Of a stretch of 64,000 bases of DNA, positions 31,801 to 42,399 are shown piece by piece. The notes below the pieces were generated by a model. The model searched no databases. It was not told the origin of the DNA and worked only from the letters and a program-made list of their open reading frames with translations. Each line of letters opens with the position of its first letter. Within the stretch, counting starts at the first letter, position 1. The position numbers and the translations under genes are program-made. Source of the DNA: Latrodectus hesperus (Eukaryota; Arthropoda; Arachnida; Araneae; Theridiidae); contig JAJQOW010000014.1 of NCBI GenBank assembly GCA_037975125.1, forward strand, positions 22,207,914-22,271,913, read 5' to 3'.

Positions 31801-34800
31801 GTAATTTTTTTTTAGATGTGATTTTAACAATTTGCTTTTATTAGCTATTAAACATTACCTGGAAGCATTTAAACTTCACCATATTTGTATAACAGATAAC
31901 AATTATAACATCAATTGTTGTTATTATAATTGATTAATAACAAACAACTGTGTTTATAATGATCGCATCTGTAACATTTTAACACGAAAATTCGAAACAT
32001 ATTTTAAATCAATTTTATGTTTTCATGGAAACGTTGCATGCATTGATAATCCCATATTCACCAGTCACAAGAAAATTTGTTTTAAACCATGTTATCTAGG
32101 TTTTTTTCTTTTTTTTTTAATTTCTACTATTTTATTCAAAACAGAATTCTAGGAACCTGAGGTTTTGTAATCAATAATTTAATTCTCTATCACTTAAAAA
32201 CTATAGGCAATCCAGATAATTTAAATTAAAAAAAATCAGTTTAAAATCTGTATTTATCCAATTTGATATCGACAGTGTGATTTTCGAAAAGTACGCTGGT
32301 TTTTAGTTCATGAGTTCGATTCCTGCATTCTACATTAATGTTTATAGAAGTTTGAAAGCCCTTAAGCCATAGACTCGTGTTGAATGAGCGCTTCGTGGTC
32401 ATAAAGTGACAAATAAACCTAACCTCGCGAAGTGGTCCATCATCCCCAACCAATAGGATACAATTATCATGTCATCTTTTGAAATTCGTAAAGCCGTTTC
32501 TGTATTGGTGAGAGTAATATTCCGAAAAAGAGGTTATGAAAGTGAAAACACACCCGTAAAAATATCGAGCCTTGATGGATATCGATATCAAAACGAATAT
32601 CGATATTCAGCACATGATGGGTGTTAAATTTTCCTAATTCGTTTACAAGCTTAAATTTTTTTTTTTTAATTTAAAACGCTTGATTTGGATTACATTGAAT
32701 TCAGTCAGATTTTTTTTCAAAAGTTGGTCTTTTAAGAAAGGTTGAGTTTTAAGGAATAAAAAAGAATGGAAATTCGATATCTTTAGAAGTGTACACACGC
32801 GTGCGTCTTCTTTTTCCTCCCTCATTGCAGTTTTATCATTTGAACACATTGCAATTATAATTTGTATTTTGTAAGTAAATTTTGAAAAGCATTGTTATAA
32901 ATCTATAAAAGACGCAATTTTAATTCTGGAAAATAATTTTGTAAATGTTTTCTTTGACATTATTATAATATATGATGTTGGGAATAACAACTTGGAGGGG
33001 AAAATTTTAATTTTGGATTCTTATATTTATATAATATATATTATATATGAGCTCCCAAGGCACAGGTCATAAGTTCGATCCTCGGGTTGAGCTTGAATCT
33101 TGAAAACTAAACACTGGGGGTTTCGCGTTAGGCGGATCACCTAATCGGGACATATGCTACACATCCCCGGGCGTCAAGAAAACAGAGATAGGCCTTGTGT
33201 GCCGTAGAGTTTAGTTTACATATTCATGAGAAAATTATCAAGTACAGTAGCAACATAAACAAAATTTCTATTGGAATAAATAAAGAACATCGTAAGGCTT
33301 TCTAAAATGGAATTTTCAATAACTGCTGAAAAAAAAAACCTTGTGAACGATGACTTCATCTTAAATTGAAATTAATAATAGATTTAAAAATATTCAATAC
33401 GGTAGAAAATAATTCTTAAAAGTAAACTGTTTAAAAATTTGCTCAGATTTAACAGTTACTCAATTTGGTTTAATTTAAATTGACACTTCACCAATCTTTT
33501 TTTTATTTATTTTTATCTTATTTATTGAGATAAAATGAGGAATGTTATTAATGATATAAGGTCAGATGATATTCTCGTAAAATTGTTTCGAATATCTTTA
33601 GAAAAATTTCATGTAAAAATAAATAAAAATTGCAATATTCTTACAGAGCCTACAGTTAACGTTTATTTAGTTAACATTTTTGAAATACTTAAGCGAAAAA
33701 ATAATAAAGTTTGACTAAAATTATAAACTCAAATGATATATTTTTGTTGTTTAGATTGTTGAAATCGCCAGTTTAACCGAACATCTTTTAGAGGAATGTG
33801 AATCTAGAAACCAGTACAAGCAGTGTCCTATATGCCTGGAGGCTGTACCTAAATTAAATTTTGAAAACCATGTTAAAGTCAGAATGTGCACTAGTAAGAA
33901 TAGCTTTATCTGTTTTTATTAAACTGTTTTAAATATGTGCAGGATATTATAAAATAGCAATGTTTAGTTTCATATATTGGAAATAATTTTTTTGTAAAAA
34001 CATGTGTAGACTCAACAATTTAGTTAATATTTTTGAAATGCTTAACATGTCCCAGTATATTTTCATAAAAATTGTTTTTATTGTAAAATTTAGATTATTT
34101 AATCATTCTCTCTATTGTGTATATATATATTTCATAGTTTTAAAATTACTTATTTCTATTGGATGAGACTAATACATAACTAGAATCAATTTACAGTTAC
34201 CATGAAGTCATTTAAAAAAAAACAGAGTTTCCACATTTTATTTTTAATTTGTATATAAAAATAATACTAGCAATTTAAATATTGGAAAAATAAGAAAGCT
34301 TTAATACTATAGCAGTTCAATACTTTTAATTATCTTATTTACATAAGAAAGTTGGAAGACAAAAAATTTCTTTCATTAATTAGGTATATTTTCTTAAAAT
34401 AATTGATTAATAATCATTGTGCTAATTGTTTTCAAAATACAATGAGAAATTCTACTAAGCAAAAATTTGAGTATAAAAATATGAATATGTATGTGGAATG
34501 TAATTCTTTTTAATGAAATCATTTGCTTATTTCATAGATTGTCAGTATAAAATGTTGTTTAAATTTTGAATCAAAATTTAATTTATCATTTATTTATGTT
34601 GATTCAATTCACGTTGCTGAATTACTTATCACATTTGTGTGTGTGAATATGATTCAGTAATTTTTTTACAAGCCTTAAAATGAGCTATTACTATGAGTAT
34701 GGTGCAGCATATTTATTACTACAAGGTATTTCTTTTTTAATTTAAATATTTGAGAAATTACCCATTTTTTTTGTAACATTAACAATTTTATATCCCAGCC

Positions 34801-36088
34801 GACGCATAAAATATTTTTGCCAACCGATCGGCTGAGTGGTTAGCGTTCCTGACTCCTGACCTGTGGGTCCCAGGTTCGAATCCCGGTTCGGGCATGGATG
34901 TTTCTTTCCTTCTCTGTTCTCTCTGTCCTTTCTTCTGTGTTGTTGTATGAATGTGGCCCACCCTATAAACGGGTTTGTGGTGGTATGGCGCGGGTAACGC
35001 TACTCGCCTCCGTGACTTGGTTCACAGGTGCCCGCTGGGTAACGACAAATGAGTAGCAGTTTCTGGCCTTGTTGTGGCATAGAATTCAAGCCCTCTTGTG
35101 CTCGCCATTGAAAAAAAAAACAATTTTATATTTTTATTGGCAATGAAATAATATTTACTTGCTTTTTAATCATAAAATGGTTGTTTTTTTTTCCTTGTAT
35201 ATTTTTATGAAATTTTATTTCATTTTGTTATTACAAGTAATGAGATTTAGCAAATTTTCTTTAACTTTTAGAAAAATAATACATCAGAATTTCTCAATTT
35301 TTTGTAAAGGTTTTGGAAAAAAGCTTTCATGCATTTAATTAAATTAACCAGAGCCGGATTAAGGCAGAGGCATACGGGCCTTAGGCAGCCACATTAGAGG
35401 GGGGCTCTAATTTCGAATAGAAAGTTTATTTTACGTTTCCTTCCGTAATAAATTCTTTTTTAACAAAATATCCATGTAAAGTCTGTCAGTTTTATCTTAG
35501 CTTCTTCATTAATTTATCGTATGAACCCAAATATTTCGTAAAGGCATGACTTTTTAGGACAGGATTCTGCTACATTTTTGTAGTTACGATGGAAAAATTA
35601 AGCCAATCAAAAGCCTGCATTTTTAGGCAAGATGCGATATGTTAACAAATACGGGCATCTGAATGACTTAATTGTGAAGCAGAAGTGGCCCCCAAAAAAG
35701 TGTTTGCCCTAGGACCCAGTCAGGTCCTGAAATTATGTTTTTATAAGAGTCTTATTTTACTTGTTATATTATATAACCAAGATCTATAACTTAACTAGTT
35801 AGTGATTATTGTGAATAAAATTTCATCACTGTCTGCTTCTGAAGCCCGGTGGTTTTGTGGTGGTGCTTCGCGCTCCAAGGCACAGGTCCGTGGTTCGATA
35901 CTGAGGCTGGGCAAGGTCAACTCATTCTATGTGTGTTATAAATTGACGATATTTAGCATTGTCCTAAAGCCCTAACTATCAACTGTATTGCACGTTATTC
36001 TCAGATTTGTAGTACTAAACGTAGTACGGGTATTTTTATTTCTATCAGTCATACGTGTTATTTTATTTTTGATTTAATTTTTTTATTC

Positions 36089-36139
<51 letters not shown>

Positions 36140-39100
36140 TTCATTTATATTTTTAAAAATATATTTCACTGGTATAACACAGCTTTTTCAGTTTTGCAAA
36201 TTGATCGAAAATTTATGTTGAAAATTATAATAATCATTGAAATTTGGCCATTTTATTTTAATAATTCAGTTATTAGCAATAATGAAAGGTTATAAAAATA
36301 TTTGGCTTGAAATTTTGTTTTACTAATTTAATTTTTTTTTGTTAACTATTTTTTATATTAAATCAATTTTGGCTCGGTGATGTAGTAGTAGTGTTTCGCC
36401 CTCACAGAACACAGGTCCGCGGTTCGATCCTCGGACTAAGCAAGATCGACTGATCCTTACACCCCTTCAGTGGGTCGATAAATCTGAGTACCAAACATGC
36501 TTGGGAACTAAACATTGGGATTTCGCTTTAGAATGACCACCTAACTGGGACATATACTTCACACCCCAGGTCATGAAAACAGATATGGGCACTACCTTCA
36601 TATTGCCTGTCGTGCCACTGAGTTTAGTTTAGTTTCTGCTTTTTATTTAAATCTTTGCTTAAATAATTATTGGAAAAAGTGAAGATACCTGCTGTTTTCA
36701 CAGTCCTTCTTTTTTTATTTCTATGTCTGGATAAAACTCACATAAAAAAAACTTTATGATGGATTTCAGTATAAATGTATTATTGGAAATGGTGATGGTG
36801 GGACTAATCCCCATCTGGTCTAGGTACCCATTTGGCAGACCAGATCCATGAGATCATAGACAGCCAAAACGTCTAAATCTGCTTTTGGACGTTTTGGCTG
36901 TCTATGATTGACGTTTTGTTTTCTTGTTTGACGTGTTGTCTATGTTTGACGTTTTGGCTGTCTATGTGGACTTTTCTCAGCCTCTTCATGAGAAAACCCC
37001 AAGCACTTCAAGATGTATTGCGGGCAAAACGGAGCATTGTCGCACTTGGGGCATGATGGGTATTTTCTTTCACCGACCTCAACGATCATACCCTTCAATT
37101 GGCCAGTAGAAAGTCGAGACAGTGTCGTCTGATGTACTGTGGAGCCCTTAAATGTGGTGGCGGCTCCAGGATGTCTTTGGAAGTACCAAGGGTGAGCAGG
37201 AAGGTCAGCCCAGGTTTTAGAAGTAAGTTGTTTAGTAATGGAAGAGATCTCTGATGGTGTTAGTGCCATGCGATCTTCCGGGTTCAAAGGATTACTGGCG
37301 GCAGCCTTTGCAAGGTCGTCGGCTACTTCATTCCCAGGCAGACCAACATGCGAGGGGACCCACTGGAGGTGGATTGGGTGTTGAACTGAAAGGCTTATTA
37401 TTGGAAATTTCAGTTTCTTTGAAAAATTAATACTTGAATGGCAACGATATTTTATTTTGACTTTTCTAGACAGATGAAAAATCGTTTGCCAAGATATTTT
37501 ATTTTGACTAGAACACACACATCCTTATAAAAATATCCACTATTATTGAAAATTATTAATTATTCGGGTACGGAAACTAATCATTCACGTAAAAATTTTA
37601 ATTATGTTGTATAAATTATCCTACAGTAAAAATACCTTCTGTTGTTAATACTTTATTTCATACTGTAATTTAGGTTCAACAAAATCACAGTCTCATGAAA
37701 AGATTATTATAAGGCTGGAATTTTTAAAAAAATGGCGGAGTTTCATTCTGTATTACGTTGATCAGTATGTTTTATTGTAGTAAAAAGTTTTTTTTTTTTC
37801 AAATGGCGGGCACAAGAGGGTTGAACCTTATGCGACAACAAGGCCCGAAACTACTACTCATGTGTCGTTACCCAGCGGGCACCTGTGAACCAAGTCACGG
37901 AGGCGAGTAGCATTGCTCGCGCCATACCACCACAAACCCGTTTATAGGGCGGGCCACATTCATACAACATCACAGAAGAAAGGACAGAGAGAACAGAGAA
38001 GGAAAGAAACATCCATGCCCGAACCGGAATTCGAACCCGGGACTCACAGCTCAGGAGTTAGGAACGCTAACCACTCAGCCAATCGGTCGACTGTAGTAAA
38101 AAGTTATTTACTTAAAATATAAATTTAAAATGTATACAAATTAAAGCTTTTTTTGATTAAAGAAAAACATTTATTGAATCTAAAAAAATTAAAGTAATAC
38201 AAAATCACTTCAGGATCATTATTTAATCAATTGTAAAAAATTGTCTGTAAAAATTTATTTTAAATATTTAGAAAAAAAAAACATCTATTACCTATACATC
38301 TAGAATGTAATAATGCAATTTAAGGTATCGGTTTTTTAGTTTTCAAAGTGTTCCATTTGTTGAAATAATAGTTGGAAAAGTATTCATGTAATCAATCGAA
38401 TTGTTTTTGCATTGTATTATAAATTTTATTAATGTTTTTTTTAAATAACTTTTTAAAAAATTGTAAAATTTTAGTTGGTTTCTTTTTCAGCCCTCAAATT
38501 TAAAATTAAAATTCTAGATCCAGAAATGTGCTAATAAAAATGCATCTTGAAAATTTCACTGTGACACAATGAATCGAAGACCGAAATTGGAAATTTAATC
38601 GAAAACCGTACGAATCAAAAATGAAGCAAATGCTTTCTTTAATCTGTATAGCTCTTTTACTTTCAATAAAAATTCCAAGATAAATTCTTAGGATATAATT
38701 CCAGTTTCGCCCTCAAGTCTGTGGATTGTAGAAAAGCAAGTTTTTAGTTCTAAACATTTCTATACACAAATAAAGTTTTAAGTTTAATAAAGTTTTGTAC
38801 ATAAATAAATGTACTTGGAGGAAAGCATGAAAAATTATTGTTTGTTGTTGCTTTTCTTTTTTCCCAACCATTTTCTAATGTTTTCATATATTTCCTCATA
38901 TGATAGTAATCCATCATATAAGAAGCCATGCTTTTTATGTAATTTGGATTTTGGATCCGTTTCCATTCTTTTCGTTTTCTTTAAACAAGCACACCGTTCC
39001 AGCCAGATGTTTACCCAATATTTAATAACAGGGTTATAAAACATTGAATAAATTAAAATTGTTTTAATAAAATATTTACAAAAGTTTATTTTTCTGTAAA

Positions 39101-40405
39101 ATGAGATACTTTACCAGTTAGACTTTGCTTAGTAAACAACCTATTGGATGAGGCCTTTATAAAAACATTTTAATATAAATCGTCTAAATACCCTTCATCT
39201 ATCGAGAGGGAGGAACTCAGAAAATTTCTAAGCACCCCACCCTCAACAGATGTGCTTGTGGAAGGTTGAAGCTCAACACAGGTGCTCACCATGGTCTAGT
39301 GATAGGACAATGTTGTTTAGAAAGAAGGATCCCGGGCTCGATACCAGCCACAGTTGAACAACGGGAAATGGATGTTGCGCTTCTACTTTCGGAGAGGATG
39401 ATTAGAAGTTTTCTTCTTGCGGCCCCATTTTCTGCGTTTGGTTTTGTTTCTCGCTCAACGGTCATTTTTTGCACACGAGGGCTAATTAGACCGAGACCTA
39501 CGGTTTTAAAGTGGATTCCGAACCACTACAAACATCCATGAGCAAGGTGGGATTCGAATCCACGAACTGTTGAACCGAAGGCAAGAGCGCTATCCATTCG
39601 GCTGCCAGTTCGGCGCCCCATTTTCTGCGAAAAGTACTCCTGGAAGCGTAGTGAGTATTAATATGCTTTATGGTTCCACCTACTCATAATTGGTGTCCTA
39701 GAGGATCCTAGGGAACTTGAGGCCAACAGACTTGTATTTCAAGCTTAGCCAGTGGTCACTTAAAAGGCTTCAAATATCTGCAGGGTCAAAAGACTTTTAG
39801 TCTGTGCATAAAATCTAAAGCTCAACAGGCATCGCCTGAGCATATCTGGACTTGGAAGCAGGCTTTTTCGAAGCCCCTTATGTTTCTGGAGTTCCTGACT
39901 GTTCATGGACTTGTGGAGTTGGTCTAGAATTGGACTTGGACCATCTGGGATTAACAACAACATGCTTTATAATATTCTTGGGCCGTTGGGTTGTCCAGTA
40001 CGCGGTATCAAAACATCCATCTCTGGTTGCTTGCTTGCCAGTGGCTGGGATCGAACCTGTGATCTTTTGCTTAGAAGAGCACGTAGGCCAAATAACCCTA
40101 TCATAAGTTGGAAGCAATCTTCACTAATGATAACGAGAAAAAATTATTTACAGACCTAATCTCATACCTTCTCCTTTTGTGACGCAGTGGCGAAATCCGG
40201 CAACGAGGCCAACCACTGTCCGCTCTGCCACCAGAACATCGAACCTGGAGAAAGCGGGTGGAGGACGCACCTCATGGGAGAGAACGGCTGCGCGTTCAAT
40301 TCCAGGCGCAAGAGAATCCCAAAGAAAAGTGAGTTCACTTCTCTCTATCTATTTTGGAATGACTGCGTCTAACAAAATCCTTTTTCTCTCTCCGCAGTTC
40401 AGTGA
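31615..40405 (+). CDS. CEP104: CEP104 C-terminal zinc-finger array (exons 20-23 or a separate transcript)
   Basis: Four exons (31615-31800, 33755-33893, 40188-40328, 40398-40405) encode the CEP104 zinc-finger domain, which in vertebrates contacts CP110 and NEK1. Cys/His motifs are readable: CIFC with the following H and C, CSNCQQIVEIASLTEHLLEE with its C, CPICLEAV with an H and C, and CPLCHQNIEPGESGWRTHLM with its C. The protein ends RRKRIPKK and IQ. Phases chain correctly. The start at ATG 31615 (MACACAMEKYQ) is one choice. The frame is open further upstream, and splicing from exon 19 could enter at 31578 (phase 2, weak acceptor) or at 31606 (phase 0). Whether this is the end of one CEP104 message or a split gene cannot be settled from sequence. 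Confidence 0.88.
32280..32430 (+). mobile_element. SINE-A, decayed copy
   Basis: It has TTTAGTTCATGAGTTCGATT with CCTGCATTC, then AATGTTTATAGAAGTTTGAA and the closing AAAGTGACAAATAAACC, in SINE-A order. The 5' head is lost. Confidence 0.6.
32430..32560 (+). repeat. Unclassified repeat, copy 2 (related to 29235-29420)
   Basis: See the copy at 29235: shared CATCTTTTGAAATT and a CCGAAAAAGAGGTTATGAAA block in the same order. Confidence 0.45.
33048..33222 (+). mobile_element. SINE-C, 5'-shortened copy
   Basis: It has GCTCCCAAGGCACAGGTC, a B-box-like AAGTTCGATCCTCGGGTTGA, AAACACTGGGGGTTTCGC, ACCTAATCGGGACATATGCT and the end TAGAGTTTAGTTTAC. The same blocks in the same order occur at 36369-36640. 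Confidence 0.75.
33755..33893 (+). CDS. CEP104: CEP104 zinc-finger exon 2
   Basis: It starts after TTGTTGTTTAG and encodes IVEIASLTEHLLEECESRNQ, then QCPICLEAVPKLNFENHVKV and RMCT plus one base. The donor is GTAAGA. The match VVEISSLTEHLL-EC is very strong. Confidence 0.93.
34794..35118 (+). mobile_element. SINE-B, complete copy (about 325 bp) with 13-bp target duplication
   Basis: A tRNA-like head (CGGCTGAGTGGTTAGCG as A box, CAGGTTCGAATCCCGG as B box) is followed by GGGCATGGATGTTTC, a body with CACCCTATAAACGGGTTTGT, and an A-rich end. AACAATTTTATAT flanks both ends (34781-34793 and 35119-35131). It sits in the intron between zinc-finger exons 2 and 3. Extra bases at the 5' end before the tRNA-like head may be transduced or part of the family. 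Confidence 0.9.
35349..35736 (+). repeat. Degenerate dispersed repeat, copy 2 (related to 2963-3123)
   Basis: It begins CAGAGCCGGATTAAGGCAGA with GGCATACGGGCC, and ends GCAGAAGTGGCCCCCAAAAA with GCCCTAGGACCC. Ends and order match the copy at 2963. No protein is recognisable, so the class is open. Confidence 0.65.
35844..35995 (+). mobile_element. SINE-C, partial copy
   Basis: It has GCTTCGCGCTCCAAGGCACA, a B box GTGGTTCGATACTGAGG, and GGGCAAGGTCAACTCATTCT, matching the first half of the copy at 36369. Confidence 0.6.
36092..36137. repeat. (TA)n microsatellite
   Basis: About 23 TA units. Confidence 0.96.
36369..36640 (+). mobile_element. SINE-C, longest copy
   Basis: It starts GGCTCGGTGATGTAGTAGTA. 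The tRNA-like B box is in CCGCGGTTCGATCCTCGG. The body includes CCCCTTCAGTGGGTCGATAA and ATTGGGATTTCGCTTTAGAA, and the end is CACTGAGTTTAGTTTAG. No clear target duplication was found, so the ends are approximate. Confidence 0.8.
36853..36908. repeat. 21-bp perfect inverted repeat plus extra direct copies
   Basis: Arms at 36853-36873 and 36888-36908 are exact complements (core GACAGCCAAAACGTC) around a 14-base loop. Partial direct copies of the right arm (TTGACGTTTTGGCTGTCTAT) follow up to 36966. The block borders the RNase H fragment. Confidence 0.95.
36960..37390 (-). pseudogene. LINE fragment: RNase H end and C-terminal tail
   Basis: On the - strand, from about 37390, the frame reads HLQWVPSHVGLPGNEVADDL and AKAAASNP. 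This is the terminal motif of a LINE RNase H domain (WVPSH-G--GNE-AD--AK). A tail with two Cys pairs follows (CPKC, then a C), read in PSCPKCDNAPFCPQYILKCL. It belongs to RNase H-bearing I/Jockey-type LINEs. The reverse transcriptase part is absent, so it is a 5'-truncated copy. The upstream residues of the open frame (37391-37518) are unrelated flank. Confidence 0.88.
37790..38091 (-). mobile_element. SINE-B, complete copy (302 bp, - strand) with 14-bp target duplication
   Basis: It is the reverse complement of the copy at 34794 and closely similar to it. TGTAGTAAAAAGTT flanks both sides (37776-37789 and 38092-38105), and the element's A-rich tail lies at the low-coordinate end. The clean duplications fix the family's real 5' end at GTCGACCGATTGGCTGAGTG. 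Confidence 0.93.
39245..39422 (+). mobile_element. tRNA-like repeat interrupted by a SINE
   Basis: It has CCATGGTCTAGTGATAGG (A-box-like) and GGATCCCGGGCTCGATACCA (B-box-like), then GGGAAATGGATGTTGCG. It is interrupted at 39437-39615 by a SINE-A and continues after it at 39630. Confidence 0.5.
39437..39615 (-). mobile_element. SINE-A, complete copy (179 bp, - strand) with 14-bp target duplication
   Basis: It is the reverse complement of the 28487 element with few differences. CCCCATTTTCTGCG is repeated on both sides (39423-39436 and 39616-39629). It has landed inside an older repeat, so that repeat is older than this SINE. Confidence 0.94.
39930..40115 (-). mobile_element. Another tRNA-derived SINE head (- strand)
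   Basis: Read on the - strand: GGTTATTTGGCCTACGTGCT, ATCACAGGTTCGATCCCAGC (B box), then GAGATGGATGTTTTGATACC. It ends 72 bases before zinc-finger exon 3. I saw no second copy. Confidence 0.55.
40188..40328 (+). CDS. CEP104: CEP104 zinc-finger exon 3
   Basis: It starts after TGTGACGCAG and completes a Met, then reads AKSGNEANHCPLCHQNIEPG, then WRTHLMGENGCAFNSRRKRI. It matches NRCPLCHENFSPGEEAWKAH. The donor is GTGAGT, phase 1. It is much richer in G+C than the other exons. Confidence 0.92.
40398..40405 (+). CDS. CEP104: CEP104 last exon (adds Ile-Gln and stop)
   Basis: The strong acceptor TTTTTCTCTCTCCGCAG follows only 69 bases after exon 3. The exon completes an Ile codon, adds Gln and ends at TGA 40403-40405. 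An ATTAAA at 40460-40465 could serve for polyadenylation. A foldback mariner starts 180 bases downstream. An alternative last exon at 46243 is discussed separately. Confidence 0.7.
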
Positions 40406-40585
40406 ACAATTTGAACTACAAGAAATGCCGATTTGAACTCTGCATTATGCCAGAGTGTAATTAAAATGATGCAACATTCCGCTGTGGAGCCATTCCCGCT
40501 TCAAGAATATAAAAACATTTTTTTATCCTTCCTTTTAAAGTTGTCAACTATATATGTGCGTTTCTGGTGAGGGTGGAAGAAACTA

Positions 40586-41286
40586 TTAGGTTGGGGAATA
40601 AGTTCGTAGCGTTTTTACCAAAGACTTTTATTTAAACAAAAAGCAACGATTATATCAATAAGTTAATCAATTATATATTCGCCGTTGCTGTTTACAACCT
40701 CTTGCCACCTCTCGACCCATTGGTTGATGCCGTTCCGCCAAAAATCGCCTGGTCGGGTGTCAAAGAAGAAGTTGAGCCAGTTTTTAGGGCCCTCTTTGTT
40801 ATCGAAGGTAACGCCCTTTATATGGTTTGGCAAGGAGCGGAAAAGATGGTAATCGATCGGTGCAAGGTCCGGTGAATACGGCGGAGGACCTCCCATTCGA
40901 GCTCTTGGTGTGCGGCTTAGACGACTTGTGCAACATGGGGCCTGGCGTTGTCGTGAAGGAGTATGGTTTGACCATGTCGATCAGGTCTTTTCAGTCGAAA
41001 AGCCTCATTCACGCGGTGTAGCTGGGCAATGTAGAGCTCCTTGTTGACCGTTTCATTCTTTTCGAGCATTTCTCAGTGCACCAAGAGGTCCTTAAAAACT
41101 GGCTCAACAGCTTCTTTGACACCAGACCAGGCGATTTTTGGCGGAACGGCATCAACAAATAGGTCGAGAGATGGGAAGAGGTTGCAACGACGAATATATA
41201 ATTGATTAACTTATTGATGTAATTGTTGTTTTTTGTTTAAATAAAAGTATTTGGTAAAATCGCTACGAACTTATTCCCCAACCTAA
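40586..41286 (-). mobile_element. Foldback mariner (701 bp) made of an inverted duplicate of its own 3' end
   Basis: The ends are TTAGGTTGGGGAATAAGTTC and its complement, with TA duplications at 40584-40585 and 41287-41288. The two arms (about 40586-40795 and about 41085-41286) are long inverted repeats. Both arms encode the transposase C-terminus: the left arm on the - strand (WLNFFFDTRPGDFWRNGIN) and the right arm on the + strand (NWLNSFFDTRPGDFWRNGIN). The 5' end of a normal mariner has thus been replaced by a copy of the 3' end. It lies 180 bases after the CEP104 stop. Confidence 0.92.
40663..41084 (-). pseudogene. Mariner transposase catalytic remnant in the foldback element
   Basis: On the - strand, from about 41050, one reads LYIAQLHRVNEAFRLKRPDR, then HGQTILLHDNARPHVAQVV and a stop, which holds the second catalytic Asp. 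In a shifted frame PPPYSPDLAPIDYHLFRSLP holds the third. GVTFDNKE and the C-terminal tail follow, ending NGEYIID. The first catalytic Asp and the DNA-binding half are missing, so it is inactive. It belongs to a different mariner lineage than the copy at 21179. Confidence 0.9.
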
Positions 41287-41499
41287 TAGTTATTGTTATG
41301 CCTACTCCCTTTCTACAGTTCCAAAGTTTACTTTTTTAAAAAGAATTAATGATATGTATTTTCTAAATATTTGAGCAGTTTTGCCTTTTTTAGCAAATGC
41401 GTTTTCATCTTTCCCAATTAGTTATCACTCGAAAATGCGGATGAGAAGTGTCCCAGATTATTTTCATTGCTCACGCTTATTAATTTAATGTTTGTCTTT

Positions 41500-41870
41500 T
41501 GAGTTCATAACTTTCTTTGTATTCGTTATATAAAATACCATTTACTAGATTTTTCACCTACATAAAGAGCCAATGCCACCTGCATCAGTGGAAGTGGGTG
41601 GATCTTTTAATTTAGAACCAGGAGTCAAGCAGAATATCTTTTAATACTTGACTTGCCAATCTCCAGAGGTATCATTTCATTTGGAGGACATTGCAACCAT
41701 GACCTATTTTACATGACCCAACCGCCTCTAGTGAACACGGCGAATCTTTTGTTGGTTCTCGGGAATAAGACTCAGTACCTTCCGATAACGAGAGTGACGT
41801 CCTACTCAACCAGACCACTACGGTTTTACAGAGAATTTAGAATATATTTTGTAATATCTAAACTCAGTTA
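41500..41870. other. GC-richer unclassified repeat-like block
   Basis: Base composition differs from the flanking AT-rich DNA. TGCCACCTGCATCAGTGGAA and AGTGACGTCCTACTCAACCA are typical of the nearby repeats, but no protein and no second copy was found. Confidence 0.3.
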
Positions 41871-42119
41871 ATGATGTTTAATAAGTTAAACTTTAGAGTT
41901 TCATGTTTTCATTTTTAAACTAAATCAAAAGTGAATTTTTTTCTTTGAGTTCTTGCTTATTCCGTTATTGTTGTTAACACTTGAACAAGCCAAGAGATCG
42001 CTAGCCGATTATGCGAAATTAATTCAGAATGGTACGTCTTTCGTTTAACCAGAGCACCACGAAGGTGCGTCTTTGTTCTAAGGCTCCTCTGATAGATGGC
42101 ACTACCAGAGGATCCACAC

Positions 42120-42335
42120 CCTTAATTTAGATCTGGAGGGGAAGGACGTTTTCTCCAGAAATAATACCCGTGGTAACTGCTCAACAACCGAGCACAGAAT
42201 TTTCTATTCCACAGATTTAACGGACATGTATATCGCATGTACTCGATGGGTCTATGACGACATTGGGAATCGAACCCAACGCTTCCAGACGGAAGTCCGA
42301 TTGCCTTAACAGCTAGGCTACCACAACCACTTACT
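42120..42335 (-). mobile_element. tRNA-derived SINE (fourth family, - strand)
   Basis: On the - strand GTGGTAGCCTAGCTGTTAAG (A box) and AGCGTTGGGTTCGATTCCCA (B box) lie at tRNA spacing. A body with ACCCATCGAGTACATGCGAT and TGTGGAATAGAAAATTC follows. A single copy was seen. Confidence 0.65.
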
Positions 42336-42399
42336 TTCACTAATGGTGGCTGGGGAACATTAAAACGGTACTTACGTATTAGCGTCACCGCAGCTATTT

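Noticed and set aside
37913..38122. Open frame MLAPYHHKPVYRAG on the + strand
   Set aside because: It runs through the - strand SINE-B copy and has no independent support.
39266..40159. Several overlapping short open frames on both strands
   Set aside because: They fall in SINE and tRNA-like repeats, and their apparent motifs (WDRTCDLL, IEPGILL) are translations of B boxes.
40179..40436. Open frame MTQWRNPATRPTTVRS
   Set aside because: It is another frame of CEP104 zinc-finger exon 3. The frame with CPLC and THLM is the real one.
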